DNA from: Acidobacteriota bacterium
GTDB lineage: Bacteria > Acidobacteriota > Blastocatellia > Pyrinomonadales > Pyrinomonadaceae
Assembly: GCA_019242475.1 (NCBI GenBank)
Contig: JAFAVK010000055.1
Location: forward strand, 1-64,000
Reading direction: 5' to 3'
DNA: 64,000 bases
Shown here: in pieces, positions 10,010-18,780 of the stretch
Layout of the letters: every line of letters starts with the position of its first letter
Numbering within the stretch: the first letter of the stretch is position 1
Translations under genes and position numbers: made by a program
Notes under the pieces: model-generated
Databases searched by the model: none
Told to the model about the DNA's origin: nothing
What the model saw: only the letters and a program-made list of their open reading frames with translations

Positions 10010-10843
10010 ATGAGCGCAGCGGTTTCGGCGATGCGACACGTCCGCGGGTTCGACCCGGCGAAGCCGTTCGGGCTCGGGATGGTCATCCTGTTGATGCTGC
10101 CGCTGGTGCTTCTGCCGCTGGCGTCGATCTTCATCTTCGGGATGAAGGACGGCATGCGGAGCTTCTGGGTGGCCCTGAGCGCGCCGGACGCCGTCTTCGC
10201 GCTGAAGCTGTCGGTGGTGACGAGCTTCTACGCGACGCTCTTCAATGTCGTCTTCGGCATCCTGGCCGCCTACGTGCTCTCGCGCTACACCTTCTTCGGG
10301 CGCACGGCCATCATCGTCACCATCTCCCTGCCGACCGCCATCCCGACGGCGGTCGCGGGCTTCGCGCTGCTGCTCCTGTGGGGCAAGTATGGGATGATCG
10401 GCCGGTTCATCTCGGAAGACCACCAGCTCATGTTCACGCCCTACGCCATCATCCTCGCCAACATCTTCGTCACCTTCCCGCTCGCCTTCGGCGTGCTGAT
10501 GTCGGTCTTCGAGACGATGGACAGGTCGCTCGAAGAAGCCTCGGCCACCATCGGCGCGACGCGCTGGCAGACCTTCTGGCACGTCACGCTTCCCTCCCTG
10601 CGCGGCGCCATCGTGACCGGCGCTCTGCTCACCTTCGCGCGCGCCATCGGCGAGTTCGGCTCGACGATTCTGGTCTCGGGCAACCTCGCCGGGAGCACGC
10701 AGACGGCGCCGCTCTACATCTTCGCCAAGTTCAACGAGGGGCAGGTCGAGGCAGCCAACGCCGTCGCCATCGTGCTCGCGCTCTTCTCCTTCGCCATCTT
10801 CAGCGTCCTCTTCTTCGCGCGCGACTGGATCGAAGGCAAGTGA
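10010..10843 (+). CDS. Sulfate ABC transporter permease (CysT/CysW family)
   Basis: 277 aa with six hydrophobic helices. The EAA loop that contacts the ATPase is seen as EEASATIGATRWQTFWHVTLP around residues 180-200. GEFGSTILVSGN and TAPLYIF are typical of CysT/CysW. Textbook sulfate importers have two different permeases; here there is only one, between the binding protein and the ATPase, so it probably works as a homodimer or with a distant partner. The ATG at 10010 has GAGGAAG just upstream. Confidence 0.88.
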   Translation: MSAAVSAMRHVRGFDPAKPFGLGMVILLMLPLVLLPLASIFIFGMKDGMRSFWVALSAPDAVFALKLSVVTSFYATLFNVVFGILAAYVLSRYTFFGRTAIIVTISLPTAIPTAVAGFALLLLWGKYGMIGRFISEDHQLMFTPYAIILANIFVTFPLAFGVLMSVFETMDRSLEEASATIGATRWQTFWHVTLPSLRGAIVTGALLTFARAIGEFGSTILVSGNLAGSTQTAPLYIFAKFNEGQVEAANAVAIVLALFSFAIFSVLFFARDWIEGK

Positions 10844-10864
10844 AGCCGTGTGAGGTGAACCGTC

Positions 10865-12151
10865 ATGCTCCCCGAAAAGGTCACCGACGACTCCGGCACG
10901 ACGCGCGACGAAAGGGCGCGGCGCGGCGACGCGCGCGCGGCGGCGGCGGCGTCGTCGCCGGCCGACGCGCCGGCGGCGAGCGTGCGCGGTTTGAGCAAGA
11001 GCTTCAAGGGCGTGCGCGTGCTCGAAGACGTTTCCTTCGACGTGGCCGAGGGCGAGGCCCTGGTGCTGCTCGGCGCGTCGGGCTCGGGGAAGACGACCAT
11101 CCTGCGCGTCCTCGCGGGGCTGGAGCGGCCCGACTCGGGCAGCGTCCACCTCCACGGCCGCGACGTGACCGACCTCCCGGCGCGCGAGCGCGGCGTCGGC
11201 GTCATCTTCCAGAGTTACGCCCTCTTCCCGCGCATGACCGTCGAGCAGAACGTCGGCTACGGCCTCCGCATCCGCGGTCGAAAACGACGCGATGTCAAAG
11301 AGAAGGTCGAGAGCCTGCTCGAACTCGTCCACCTCGTTGACCAGCGAAAGAAGCTGCCGGCGCAGCTCTCCGGCGGGCAGCAGCAGCGCGTGGCGATTGC
11401 GCGGACGCTCGCCTACGAGCCGCAGATGCTCCTCTTCGACGAGCCCTTCGGCGCGCTCGACGCGCAGATTCGCGTGCGCCTCAGGCGCGAGATCCGCGCG
11501 CTGCTGCGCGACGTGAACGTGCCCGCCCTCTTCATCACGCACGACCAGGAGGAGGCTTTGGAGCTGGGCGACCGCATCGCCGTCCTCCACTCCGGACACC
11601 TCGAACAGATCGGCACGCCCGAGGAGGTCTACAACCGGCCCGAGACCGAGTACGTGGCGACCTTCCTCGGCGCGGCCAACCTCCTGCTCGGCGTCGTCGC
11701 GCGCGGCAACCGCGTCGAGCTGGGCACGGTCGCGGTCGAGGCCGGCTCGGAGGCCGGGCGCTTCCAGGTGGGGCAGTCGGTCAAGCTCGTCTTCCGCCCC
11801 GAGGACGTGCGCGTGAGCAAGACGGGCGAGCTGCCCGCCGACTGCAACCCGCTGGCGAACGGCGTCGTCGAGGAGAAGCACTTCGTCGGCGCCTACGAGC
11901 GCCTGAGCGTCCGCCTCGACCTCGTCGCGCGCGCCCCGCGGCCCGGCGAGCCGCCGCTCTACGAAATCTCCGAGACGCCCGAGCGCCGCCTCGGCGTCCC
12001 CGTCATCGTCACCCGCACCAAGTCCGAGACGAGCGCCGCCCCCCTGCGCGTCGGCGACCGCGTCACCCTCTGCCTCACAATCTTCCGCGTCCTCCCCAAC
12101 TTCCCCCTCGCCTCCGAGCGCGGCGGCCGCGTGATCGATACGCAGAAATGA
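10865..12151 (+). CDS. cysA: Sulfate ABC transporter ATP-binding protein
   Basis: 428 aa. After a low-complexity Ala/Arg-rich N-terminal extension of about 35 residues, the ATPase domain shows Walker A GASGSGKTT, Q-loop IFQSYALF, signature LSGGQQQRVAIARTL, Walker B MLLFDEPFGALD and switch ITHDQEEAL. The C-terminal 150 residues form the TOBE-like regulatory domain found in CysA/MalK (VKLVFRPEDVRV). It energises sulfate uptake with the two preceding proteins. Its last codons run straight into a heptamer repeat: the TGA at 12149-12151 is part of AAATGATGA, so the repeat supplies the stop codon. The N-terminal extension may be partly untranslated, since the start is not decided by a clear ribosome site. 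Confidence 0.9.
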   Translation: MLPEKVTDDSGTTRDERARRGDARAAAAASSPADAPAASVRGLSKSFKGVRVLEDVSFDVAEGEALVLLGASGSGKTTILRVLAGLERPDSGSVHLHGRDVTDLPARERGVGVIFQSYALFPRMTVEQNVGYGLRIRGRKRRDVKEKVESLLELVHLVDQRKKLPAQLSGGQQQRVAIARTLAYEPQMLLFDEPFGALDAQIRVRLRREIRALLRDVNVPALFITHDQEEALELGDRIAVLHSGHLEQIGTPEEVYNRPETEYVATFLGAANLLLGVVARGNRVELGTVAVEAGSEAGRFQVGQSVKLVFRPEDVRVSKTGELPADCNPLANGVVEEKHFVGAYERLSVRLDLVARAPRPGEPPLYEISETPERRLGVPVIVTRTKSETSAAPLRVGDRVTLCLTIFRVLPNFPLASERGGRVIDTQK

Positions 12152-12594
12152 TGAATGATGAATGATGAGTGATGAATGAAGCCGAGTTGAGAGCGCGAAA
12201 CGAAAGGGACTTACAGGTCAGGACTAAGTCTTTCGCTTTACGTATCGTACGTGTTTATTGCTCGCTTCCCAAAACGACCGCGGCGCAGGTGCTCGGGAAG
12301 CAGATGTTGAGGAGTGGTACGTCGGTCGGCGCCCACTATCGAGAAGGGATGCGTGCCAGGTCGGTGGCCGAATTTATAAGCAAGATTGAAGGCGGCCTCC
12401 AAGAACTTGAGGAGACCTGCTACTGGCTGGAATTGCTAATTGAAAGTGGTATCGTGCCAGCCAACAGGTTGAGCGACTTACTTCATGAAGCTGGCGAACT
12501 AATGGCAATGCTCGTTGCCTCAGTAAGGACGGCGAAACGTCATCGCTCAACCTGAACGATATTCATCATTCATCACTCATCATTCATCATTTCA
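12146..12594. mobile_element. Candidate element: S23-like gene bounded by ATTCATC heptamer inverted repeats
   Basis: Left repeat 12146-12180 is built of ATGATGA/GTGATGA heptamers; right repeat 12561-12594 is its inverse, built of ATTCATC/ACTCATC. Between them lies one gene of clearly lower GC than its neighbours. Both outer boundaries create the stop codon of the flanking gene (cysA TGA 12149-12151; amidohydrolase TGA 12587-12589, both within AAATGA). The left repeat also supplies the start codon of the inner gene. Gene-free versions of the same ATGATGA repeat occur at 40563-40642 and 43320-43397. This is the pattern expected of an autonomous element with non-autonomous relatives. No transposase is present and mobility is inference. 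Confidence 0.45.
12172..12555 (+). CDS. Four-helix-bundle protein (S23 / 23S rRNA intervening-sequence protein family)
   Basis: 127 aa, all alpha. RTKSFALRIVRVYCSLPKTT, LGKQMLRSGTSVGAHYREG, FISKIEGGLQELEETCYWLELL and ELMAMLVASVRTAKR match the four helices of the S23/IVP family (TIGR02436 type), relatives of the Avd accessory protein of diversity-generating retroelements. In Leptospira and others the gene sits in rRNA intervening sequences; here it stands alone between two heptamer repeats. Start codons GTG 12169 or ATG 12172 both come from the repeat and no Shine-Dalgarno is visible. GC is near 50 percent against about 67 percent around it, and codons such as TTA, CTA and CGT are used, which indicates foreign origin. 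Family function is unknown; the basic surface suggests nucleic-acid binding. Confidence 0.82.
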   Translation: MNEAELRARNERDLQVRTKSFALRIVRVYCSLPKTTAAQVLGKQMLRSGTSVGAHYREGMRARSVAEFISKIEGGLQELEETCYWLELLIESGIVPANRLSDLLHEAGELMAMLVASVRTAKRHRST

Positions 12595-13933
12595 GCCCGT
12601 ACAGCTTCGCCGCGTTGTCGCGCATGACCATGCGTGCCAGCTCGGACGCGCGCTCGCGTGTGATTTCGCCGTCGCGGAGCATGCCGGTGAGGGCGAGGGC
12701 GAGCGCCTGGCGGCCCGTGCGGTTCGAGAGCCAGCCGACCTCCTCCCAGCCGACCTCGGGCGTCAGGGCGAAGGCGTCGGTGCCGAACATGACCTTGTCG
12801 GGCGCGAACTCCAGCCACTCGCGCAGCGTCGAGGCGAGCGCCTGCGGCGAGCGCAGGAAGGTCTGCGCGGAGAAGTCTGCGTAGACGTTCGGCTTGAGGA
12901 TGAGCGCGCCCGCCTGCCCGGCGAAGGGCCAGCCGCCGTGGATGAGCACGAAGTTCGTCTTGCGCAGGGCGGGGTCGCTGAGGGCGGGTTCGAGCAGCAA
13001 GGGGTTCGAGCCGGAGACGTGGAAGTAAGTCCCGACCCCGCCGCCCGTGTGGATGTGGACGGCGAGCCCGAGGCGCCCGGCCTCGCGCGCGATGCGGCGG
13101 AAGAGGAAGTCTTGCAGCGGCTTGTACTCGGCGGCCGTGGGCGCGCCGCGCCCGGCGGCGTAGCGTGCGTAGACGCGCGCCGCCTCCGCCTCGGCCGCTT
13201 CGTCGAAGTCGAGCCCGCGCAGGTACGAGGCTTCGAACTTGACGGCCACCGCGCCCGCCTGCTTCTGCCGTTCGAGCGTCGGCGTGACGACGCGCGCGAG
13301 GTACTCGGACAGGGTCGCGGGCACCGCCTTCAATTTCAGGTCGGACAGGTAGCGGCGCAGCAGCGCGTCCTCGCCGGGGTAGAAGGCGGCGTAGTCCGGG
13401 CTCGCCTGGCGCACGCGCTCCGAGCTTAAGGGGAGCATCAGCGCGTCCACGAACGAGACCCAGCGGAAGCGCCGCGGAGTCAGGCCGCGCCCCATCGCGA
13501 CGCGGTTGGCGAACATCACGTCGATGTTCAGGCGGTCGAGCACCCACGCCGGGTACTCGTCGCCGCGCTCGCGTGCGACCCGTGCGCGCGCCTCGACGAC
13601 CTCGCGCGCGTGCGCCTCCGCCATGTCTTCGTGGCGGTAGCCCCACAGCTCGCGCCAGGCGCCGACGTACTCCATGTTGTCGGGGCTGAGGCGCGCGGGC
13701 AGCGGCGGCGGCTCGGTCAGTGCGTCGGGCGCGAGTGCGTCGTATTCGCGATCCTCCTCGCCCTCGCGCGTGGCGCGCAAAGGGTGCGCGTGGTGGTCGA
13801 TGGCCTTGATACGAAAAATCTCTTCGGCGAGCTGGCGGTCGGCCTCGGCCTGCGGCGCCGCGTGGCCGGTCGGCACGGGGCGCGCGGCGAGCAGCAGAAG
13901 GGCGCAAGCCAGGGCGGGCAGAATCATTCTCAT
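12587..13933 (-). CDS. Exported amidohydrolase-family protein (TIM-barrel metal hydrolase)
   Basis: 448 aa from ATG 13933, chosen because a signal peptide starts there (MILPALACALLLLAARPVP); the longer open frame to 14101 is repeat-derived. The barrel shows the first metal motif DHHAHPL near residue 44, then KFEASYLRGLDF, HIHTGGGVGTYF and FVLIHGGWPF (later metal His), and GTDAFA (Asp) towards the end. This is the amidohydrolase_2/uronate-isomerase-like arrangement. The substrate is unknown. The stop codon TGA (12587-12589) is provided by the heptamer repeat bordering the S23-like gene. Confidence 0.75.
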   Translation of the reverse strand: MRMILPALACALLLLAARPVPTGHAAPQAEADRQLAEEIFRIKAIDHHAHPLRATREGEEDREYDALAPDALTEPPPLPARLSPDNMEYVGAWRELWGYRHEDMAEAHAREVVEARARVARERGDEYPAWVLDRLNIDVMFANRVAMGRGLTPRRFRWVSFVDALMLPLSSERVRQASPDYAAFYPGEDALLRRYLSDLKLKAVPATLSEYLARVVTPTLERQKQAGAVAVKFEASYLRGLDFDEAAEAEAARVYARYAAGRGAPTAAEYKPLQDFLFRRIAREAGRLGLAVHIHTGGGVGTYFHVSGSNPLLLEPALSDPALRKTNFVLIHGGWPFAGQAGALILKPNVYADFSAQTFLRSPQALASTLREWLEFAPDKVMFGTDAFALTPEVGWEEVGWLSNRTGRQALALALTGMLRDGEITRERASELARMVMRDNAAKLYGLK

Positions 13934-13975
13934 GGGGAATATCCTCGGTGTCGCTTGAATGAGCCGCGTGATTTT

Positions 13976-14010
13976 AAAGGCAAAAGACGAACTTCCAAAG
14001 GCAAAACCAA
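13976..14010. repeat. Degenerate AAGGCAA-type repeat, single arm
   Basis: Between the divergent amidohydrolase and M16 genes. AAAGGCAAAAG and CCAAAGGCAAAACC resemble the AAGGCAA repeats elsewhere but no inverted partner is visible. It is the one AAGGCAA copy in the window that lies at gene 5' ends. The rest of the spacer holds a possible extended -10 (TG-C-TATCAT, hexamer 14098-14103) for the M16 gene. Confidence 0.5.
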
Positions 14011-14218
14011 AAGCGTGGACGGGCCGCGCCGTCCCGGCTTTTACTACGTCTCCGCTTTCCGCCCCGGATGTTGTCTTCGGAGCAACCCCGCGTGCTATCA
14101 TCGCCTCAAAATTGCTGTCAGGAACGTGAGGGCGAAAGGGAAGTGTTGAGGGACGGTTCCCGCCTTTGCCGGCGTGCCGACGGCGCCGGCGTCCCCGGTG
14201 AAAATTAGTGAAGGTCTT

Positions 14219-15799
14219 ATGAAGTCAAAACTGTTCAGACGCAACCTCTCTGTCTTCGCGCTCGCCGCGGCGCTGCTCTTCGGGACGCTCGTCGGGCCGG
14301 CGGCCTCGGCGGCCGCGCCGCAGCGCAACGCGGCCCGGCCGGCGCGCGCCGCGCAGCAGAAGCCGGAGCCGGCCCCGGCGCCCGCGCCGCTCGCCGAGGC
14401 CGCGCCCTTCGTCAACAAGGTGTTGCCGAACGGGCTCGAAGTCATCGTGCTGGAAGACCACTCGGTGCCGCTCGTCACGGTCGAGCTGGCCGTGCGCAAC
14501 GGCTCGTTCACCGAGCCGCCCGAGCTGAACGGCCTCTCGCACCTCTTCGAGCACATGTTCTTCAAGGTGAGCCCGACGCGCGCCCGCATCTCCGACTACA
14601 TGCGCGACATCGACTCGCTCGGCATCGTCTACAATGGCGAGACGCACGAGGAGGTCGTCGATTACTACTTCACGACGACGACGCCGAACTTCCCCGTCGC
14701 CCTGCGCTACATGCGCGACCAGGCCGTCTACCCCGGCTTCGGCCAGGAGTGGCAGGCGCGCGTGCGCGCCGCGAGCCCGCAGGCCGCCGACATCATGAGC
14801 AGCGAGGTCGAGCAGCAGTTCGCGCAGGAGCGCGAGGTCGTCGTCGGCGAACTCGACCGCCACGAGTCGAACCCTTACGGCGAGCTGAACGTGCAGATGA
14901 ACAACCGGCTCTTCTACAAGTACCCGAGCCGCAAAGACCCGGGCGGCAACCGCCAGACGGTGCGCGGCGCCACGCTCGACATGATGCGCACCATCCAGTC
15001 GCGCTACTACGTCCCGAACAACTCGGCCATCGTCGTCACCGGCGACGTGACGCCCGACGAGGCGTTCCGCGCCGTCGAGGGGCTCTTCGGCGAGTGGAAG
15101 CGGCGCGAGAAGAACCCGTTCGAAGATTTCCCGCTCGTCGAGCACCCGCCGCTCGCGAAGAGCGAGGCCGGCATCATCAGCAAGCCGGTCGCCAACGTCG
15201 TCATCGAACTCGGCTGGCAAGGCCCGTCCATCGGCAAGGACGACGCGGCGACCTACGCGGCCGACGTCTTCTCGTTCATCCTGCGCCAGCCCGACTCGCG
15301 CTTCTCGCGCGCGCTCCAGGACTCGGGGCTCGCGGCCGGGGCCGGCTTCGGCTACTACACGCAGCGCAACGTCGGCCCTATCACGCTCATCATCCAGACG
15401 ACGCCCGACAAGGCGAAGGCCGCCGTCGCCGCCGCCTACAAAGAGATCGACCACTTCAACGACCCCGACTACTTCACCGACGAGGAGCTGGAGAGCGCCA
15501 AGGCGCTCCTCGAAGCCGACGACCTCTACTCGCGCGAGAAGCTCTCGGAGTATTCGCACACGATCAGCTTCTGGTGGGCCTCGACCGGCCTCGACTACTT
15601 CCGCGGCTACCTCAAGCGCCTGCGCGCCACCTCGCGCGCAGACATCAGCCGCTACCTGACGACCTACGTCCAGGGCAAGCCGCACGTCGGCCTGGCACTG
15701 ATGTCCGACGAGTCGCTGAAGGCTTCGGGTCTGACCGAGGCCGACCTCATCGGCGGCGCGACCGCGCCGAAGGCGGCGACGGCCACCGCCGGCAAGTAA
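14219..15799 (+). CDS. M16 family zinc metallopeptidase, catalytic partner
   Basis: 526 aa with signal peptide (residues 1-30, ending ASAAA) and an Ala/Pro linker. The inverted zinc motif HxxEH is present as HLFEHM (H108, E111, H112). The distal Glu region follows in the EVVDYYFTTTT to SSEVEQQFAQEREVV stretch. Two M16 half-domains are present, the second starting near residue 290. The neighbouring gene encodes a second M16 protein without the zinc motif. Such pairs form a heterodimeric clamshell that degrades peptides in the periplasm. The ATG at 14219 gives the signal peptide; an upstream in-frame extension from 14174 has none. Confidence 0.87.
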   Translation: MKSKLFRRNLSVFALAAALLFGTLVGPAASAAAPQRNAARPARAAQQKPEPAPAPAPLAEAAPFVNKVLPNGLEVIVLEDHSVPLVTVELAVRNGSFTEPPELNGLSHLFEHMFFKVSPTRARISDYMRDIDSLGIVYNGETHEEVVDYYFTTTTPNFPVALRYMRDQAVYPGFGQEWQARVRAASPQAADIMSSEVEQQFAQEREVVVGELDRHESNPYGELNVQMNNRLFYKYPSRKDPGGNRQTVRGATLDMMRTIQSRYYVPNNSAIVVTGDVTPDEAFRAVEGLFGEWKRREKNPFEDFPLVEHPPLAKSEAGIISKPVANVVIELGWQGPSIGKDDAATYAADVFSFILRQPDSRFSRALQDSGLAAGAGFGYYTQRNVGPITLIIQTTPDKAKAAVAAAYKEIDHFNDPDYFTDEELESAKALLEADDLYSREKLSEYSHTISFWWASTGLDYFRGYLKRLRATSRADISRYLTTYVQGKPHVGLALMSDESLKASGLTEADLIGGATAPKAATATAGK

Positions 15800-15838
15800 A
15801 GGGGCTGAGCCTCGGGCGAAGTTTAAAAGGGACTTGAG

Positions 15839-17236
15839 ATGAAGACGACTTTCGAGAACATCCGTAACGCGGCCTGGGCGCTGGCCCTCACCTTCTTACT
15901 TCTGACCGCCGCGGCCCCGGCGCACGCGCAGACCGCGGCCCCGGCGGCGGCCCCCGCGCCCGCGACTTCGAGGGAGGCGGCCGACACCCTGCGGCTCGTG
16001 ACCGAGTTCGAGGTCAACGGGCTGAAGGTTCTGGTCAAGCGGCGCGAGGGCAGCCAGTCGGTCGTCGCCGGGCTCTTCCTGCGCGGCGGCGCGCGCAACG
16101 TGACGGCCGAGAACGCGGGCGTCGAGGCGCTCATGCTCGACGTGGCGACCGAGGCCAGCCAGAAGTTCCCGCTCGCCGTCATGCGCCGGGAGCTGGCGCG
16201 CACGGGCACCGCCCTGAGCTACGGCGTCAACATGGACTACTCGGTGCTCTCGCTCGCCAGCACCCGCCGCTACTTCGACCGCTCGTGGGATGTCTTCGTG
16301 GACTCGGCGCTCAACCCGAGCTTCCGGCCCGAGGACTTCGAACGCGTCAAGAGCCGCACGCTCGTCTCGCTCTCGGACGACGAGGACACGCCCGACTCGT
16401 TCCTCCAGGAGTTGCAGTCGCGCGTGGCCTACGCCGGCCACCCGTACCTGAACGACCCGCGCGGCACCGTCGCCTCGGTGGGCAAGCTCACGCTCGAAGA
16501 CGTGAAGAAGTACCACCAGCAGATGATGCAGACCTCGCGGATGCTGCTCGTCGTCGTCGGCGACGTTGACCCGCAGGAGATCCGCCGGAAGGTCGAGTCG
16601 TCGTTCGGGAAGCTCGCGAAGGGCGACTACAGGCCCGAGCCCGTGCCGCAGCTCTCCTTCAACGCGCCGACCGTGGCCGTGACGGAGCGGCCGCTGCCGA
16701 CCAACTACGTGCAGGGCGTCTTCGCCGCGCCGCCGCTCACCTCCGGCGACATCTACCCGATGCGCGTCGCCTCCTCCATCCTCCAGAACCGCGTCTACAC
16801 GGAGGTGCGCGTGCGCCGCAACCTCTCCTACGCGCCCGACGCCTTCCTCTGGAGCCAGGGCGCCAACGCCGGCGGCATCTACGTCACGGCCGTGGACGCC
16901 AACCAGGCCGTGCGCGTGATGCTGCGCGAGATCGCGCGGCTCCAGGCCGAGGAGATCAGCCCCGACGAGATCAAGGCCACGGCGCAGCAGTTCCTGACGC
17001 GCTACTACATGGGGCAGGAGACGAACGCCGCGCAGGCCGGCGAGCTGGCGCAGTACGAGCTGATCGGCGGCGGCTGGCGCAACTCGGCCGTCTTCATCGA
17101 CCGCCTCCGCGCCGTCACGCCCGCCGAGGTCAAGCGCGTCGCCAACACCTACATGCGCAACCTCCAGTTCGTCGTCATCGGCGACCCGCGCCAGATCGAC
17201 AAGGGCGTCTTCACGGGGCAGCAGGCGGGGGAGTAG
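15839..17236 (+). CDS. M16 family peptidase-like protein, non-catalytic partner
   Basis: 465 aa with a signal peptide ending in AHAQ. Where the zinc motif should be, the sequence is NAGVEALMLDVA, so neither His nor Glu of HxxEH is kept. The rest of the fold is intact (ELARTGTALSYGVNMD, LLVVVGDVDPQEIRRKV, VRRNLSYAPDAF). The RxxLSY segment in the second half is the conserved Arg/Tyr region that inactive M16 partners contribute to substrate binding. Encoded 39 bp after the catalytic partner, so co-expression is likely. Its TAG stop is followed at once by an AAGGCAA-type inverted repeat. Confidence 0.85.
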   Translation: MKTTFENIRNAAWALALTFLLLTAAAPAHAQTAAPAAAPAPATSREAADTLRLVTEFEVNGLKVLVKRREGSQSVVAGLFLRGGARNVTAENAGVEALMLDVATEASQKFPLAVMRRELARTGTALSYGVNMDYSVLSLASTRRYFDRSWDVFVDSALNPSFRPEDFERVKSRTLVSLSDDEDTPDSFLQELQSRVAYAGHPYLNDPRGTVASVGKLTLEDVKKYHQQMMQTSRMLLVVVGDVDPQEIRRKVESSFGKLAKGDYRPEPVPQLSFNAPTVAVTERPLPTNYVQGVFAAPPLTSGDIYPMRVASSILQNRVYTEVRVRRNLSYAPDAFLWSQGANAGGIYVTAVDANQAVRVMLREIARLQAEEISPDEIKATAQQFLTRYYMGQETNAAQAGELAQYELIGGGWRNSAVFIDRLRAVTPAEVKRVANTYMRNLQFVVIGDPRQIDKGVFTGQQAGE

Positions 17237-17346
17237 GGAAGGCAGAAGGCAAAAGGCAAAAATCAAAAGGAGGACGAGAGCCACGCTGCTTCTCGTCCTC
17301 CTTCCCTTTTGCCTTTTGCCTTCTGCCTTTTGCCTTCTGCCTTCCC
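17237..17346. repeat. Heptamer-type inverted repeat, AAGGCAA family (copy 2)
   Basis: Fills the whole gap between two convergent genes, starting directly after the TAG at 17234-17236 and ending 1-2 bp before the TGA of the protease at 17348-17350. Outer arms are AAGGCAA/AAGGCAG heptamers; the inner stem GGAGGACGAGA with loop AGCCACGCTGCT is nearly identical to the copy at 8137-8225. Confidence 0.85.
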
Positions 17347-17347
17347 G

Positions 17348-18505
17348 TCAGTGGTTGATTTCGCGCAGCAGCTTCTGTTGGAGCGCGGGGTCGAGCGGCT
17401 TGAGGAGCGCGGCCTGCGCGAGCGCCGCGGCGCGGTCGCCGAGTTCGAGGTGGACGGCGCCGAGGTTGTAGTGCCCCTCGGCCAGGTCGGGGCGTAAGCT
17501 CACGGCGCGCTTGTAGGCGTCGAGCGCCTTGTAGTAGTTGCCCGCGTAGTAGTAGGCGTCGCCGAGCTTGTTCAGCGCCTCGTAGGAGTTCGGCCGGAGT
17601 TTCAAAGCCTGCTCGAAGGCGCGGATGGCGTCCTGGTTCTTGCCCTGCTTGACCTTGCAGAAGCCGACCTGAATCCAGGCGTCGGCGCGCTGCGGGTTCT
17701 TGTTCACCGCCGTCTCGAAGTAGCCGAGCGCGCTGTCGTAGTTGCCGAGCCAGAGCGAGTTGAGCCCGTTGCGGTACCACCAGTCGGAGATGGCGTCGGG
17801 CCTCTGCTCGTCGCCCGTGATGCGCGCCAGCTCCTCGAAGCTGATGAGGTGTCCGGCCGGCTTCAGGCTGTCGAAGCGCGGCGCGCCGAGCGCGAGGTTG
17901 ATGTTCTGCCCGTTCATCACGCGGATGGTGACGACGCCCACGACCTGCCCCTTCATGTTGAAGACCGGGCTCCCCGAGTTGCCGTGCGAAATCGGCGCCG
18001 TGATCTGCACGATGCGCCCGAGCCCCGGCACCTCGCGCACGGCCGAGACGATGCCGTCGGCCACCGACCCTTCGAGCCGCAAGGGGTTGCCGATGACGAA
18101 GACGCGCTCGCCCTCCTCGGGGACGGCCTCCGTCGTCTCGACGACGCTCGCGCGCTCCAGGGGCATGTCGATGTCGAGCACGGCGAGGTCGCCGTCCTCG
18201 TCCACGCTCTTGAGCCCGGAGACCTGGTAGGTCTTGCCCTTGCCCTCGAACGTGCGCACCTCCGCGTGGTGCGCGCCCTCGACGACGTGGAGGTTCGTCA
18301 AGACCTGGCCCGGCCGGACGAAGAAGCCGCTGCCCGTGAGCGCGACCTCGCCCTTCGCGTTGTAGGTGATGACGGAGACGACCGAGGGCTTGACGCGGCG
18401 GATGAGTTCGGGGAGCGACTCGTCGGCCGCGCGCGACGCGGGGACGGCGAAGCAGAAGAAAAGGGCGACGAGCGCCAGCCACGGGGGAAGCTTGCGAATC
18501 AACAT
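17348..18505 (-). CDS. Trypsin-like (HtrA-type) serine protease with C-terminal TPR repeats
   Basis: 385 aa from ATG 18505, where a signal peptide begins (LPPWLALVALFFCFAVPASRA); a TTG at 18577 is less likely. Catalytic triad: H73 (TNLHVVEG), D106 (DGDLAVLDI) and S177 (HGNSGSPVF). No PDZ domain follows. From about residue 235 there are three to four TPR units (ALGYFETAVNKNP, AIRAFEQALKLRPNS, ALDAYKRAVSLRPD), which would present partners or substrates. Probably periplasmic quality control. The stop codon borders an AAGGCAA inverted repeat shared with the convergent M16 gene. Confidence 0.86.
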   Translation of the reverse strand: MLIRKLPPWLALVALFFCFAVPASRAADESLPELIRRVKPSVVSVITYNAKGEVALTGSGFFVRPGQVLTNLHVVEGAHHAEVRTFEGKGKTYQVSGLKSVDEDGDLAVLDIDMPLERASVVETTEAVPEEGERVFVIGNPLRLEGSVADGIVSAVREVPGLGRIVQITAPISHGNSGSPVFNMKGQVVGVVTIRVMNGQNINLALGAPRFDSLKPAGHLISFEELARITGDEQRPDAISDWWYRNGLNSLWLGNYDSALGYFETAVNKNPQRADAWIQVGFCKVKQGKNQDAIRAFEQALKLRPNSYEALNKLGDAYYYAGNYYKALDAYKRAVSLRPDLAEGHYNLGAVHLELGDRAAALAQAALLKPLDPALQQKLLREINH

Positions 18506-18720
18506 CTCGGGGGCTTTCTTCTCAAAAAAGGAGTTCGGAGCCCGGGGATTTCTCGGCTCCGTCGGGGGAGGGTTCAACGGGCGAAACCCAATTGCTCTCG
18601 GCCGCGCCCCGTCGGGGAGGGCGTTTGGTCATTATGCCGGGATTCGCGGAGATGTCAATAACTATATGTCGAAACTGTGTCAGGCGCGGTTTTGTGAGGG
18701 ATTTCGCGGAGTTCGAAAGG

Positions 18721-18754
18721 GAGAAGGCCGCCCCGGTTTGGGAGCGGCCTTCTC
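18721..18754 (-). terminator. Hairpin terminator after the 18781-19719 gene
   Basis: An 11-bp perfect stem GAGAAGGCCGC (18721-18731) with GCGGCCTTCTC (18744-18754) and a 12-nt loop, 27 bp beyond the stop of the leftward secreted-protein gene. Only a short T-run follows. Confidence 0.6.
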
Positions 18755-18780
18755 GTCCGTGCCTGGTTTGAATGTTTCGA

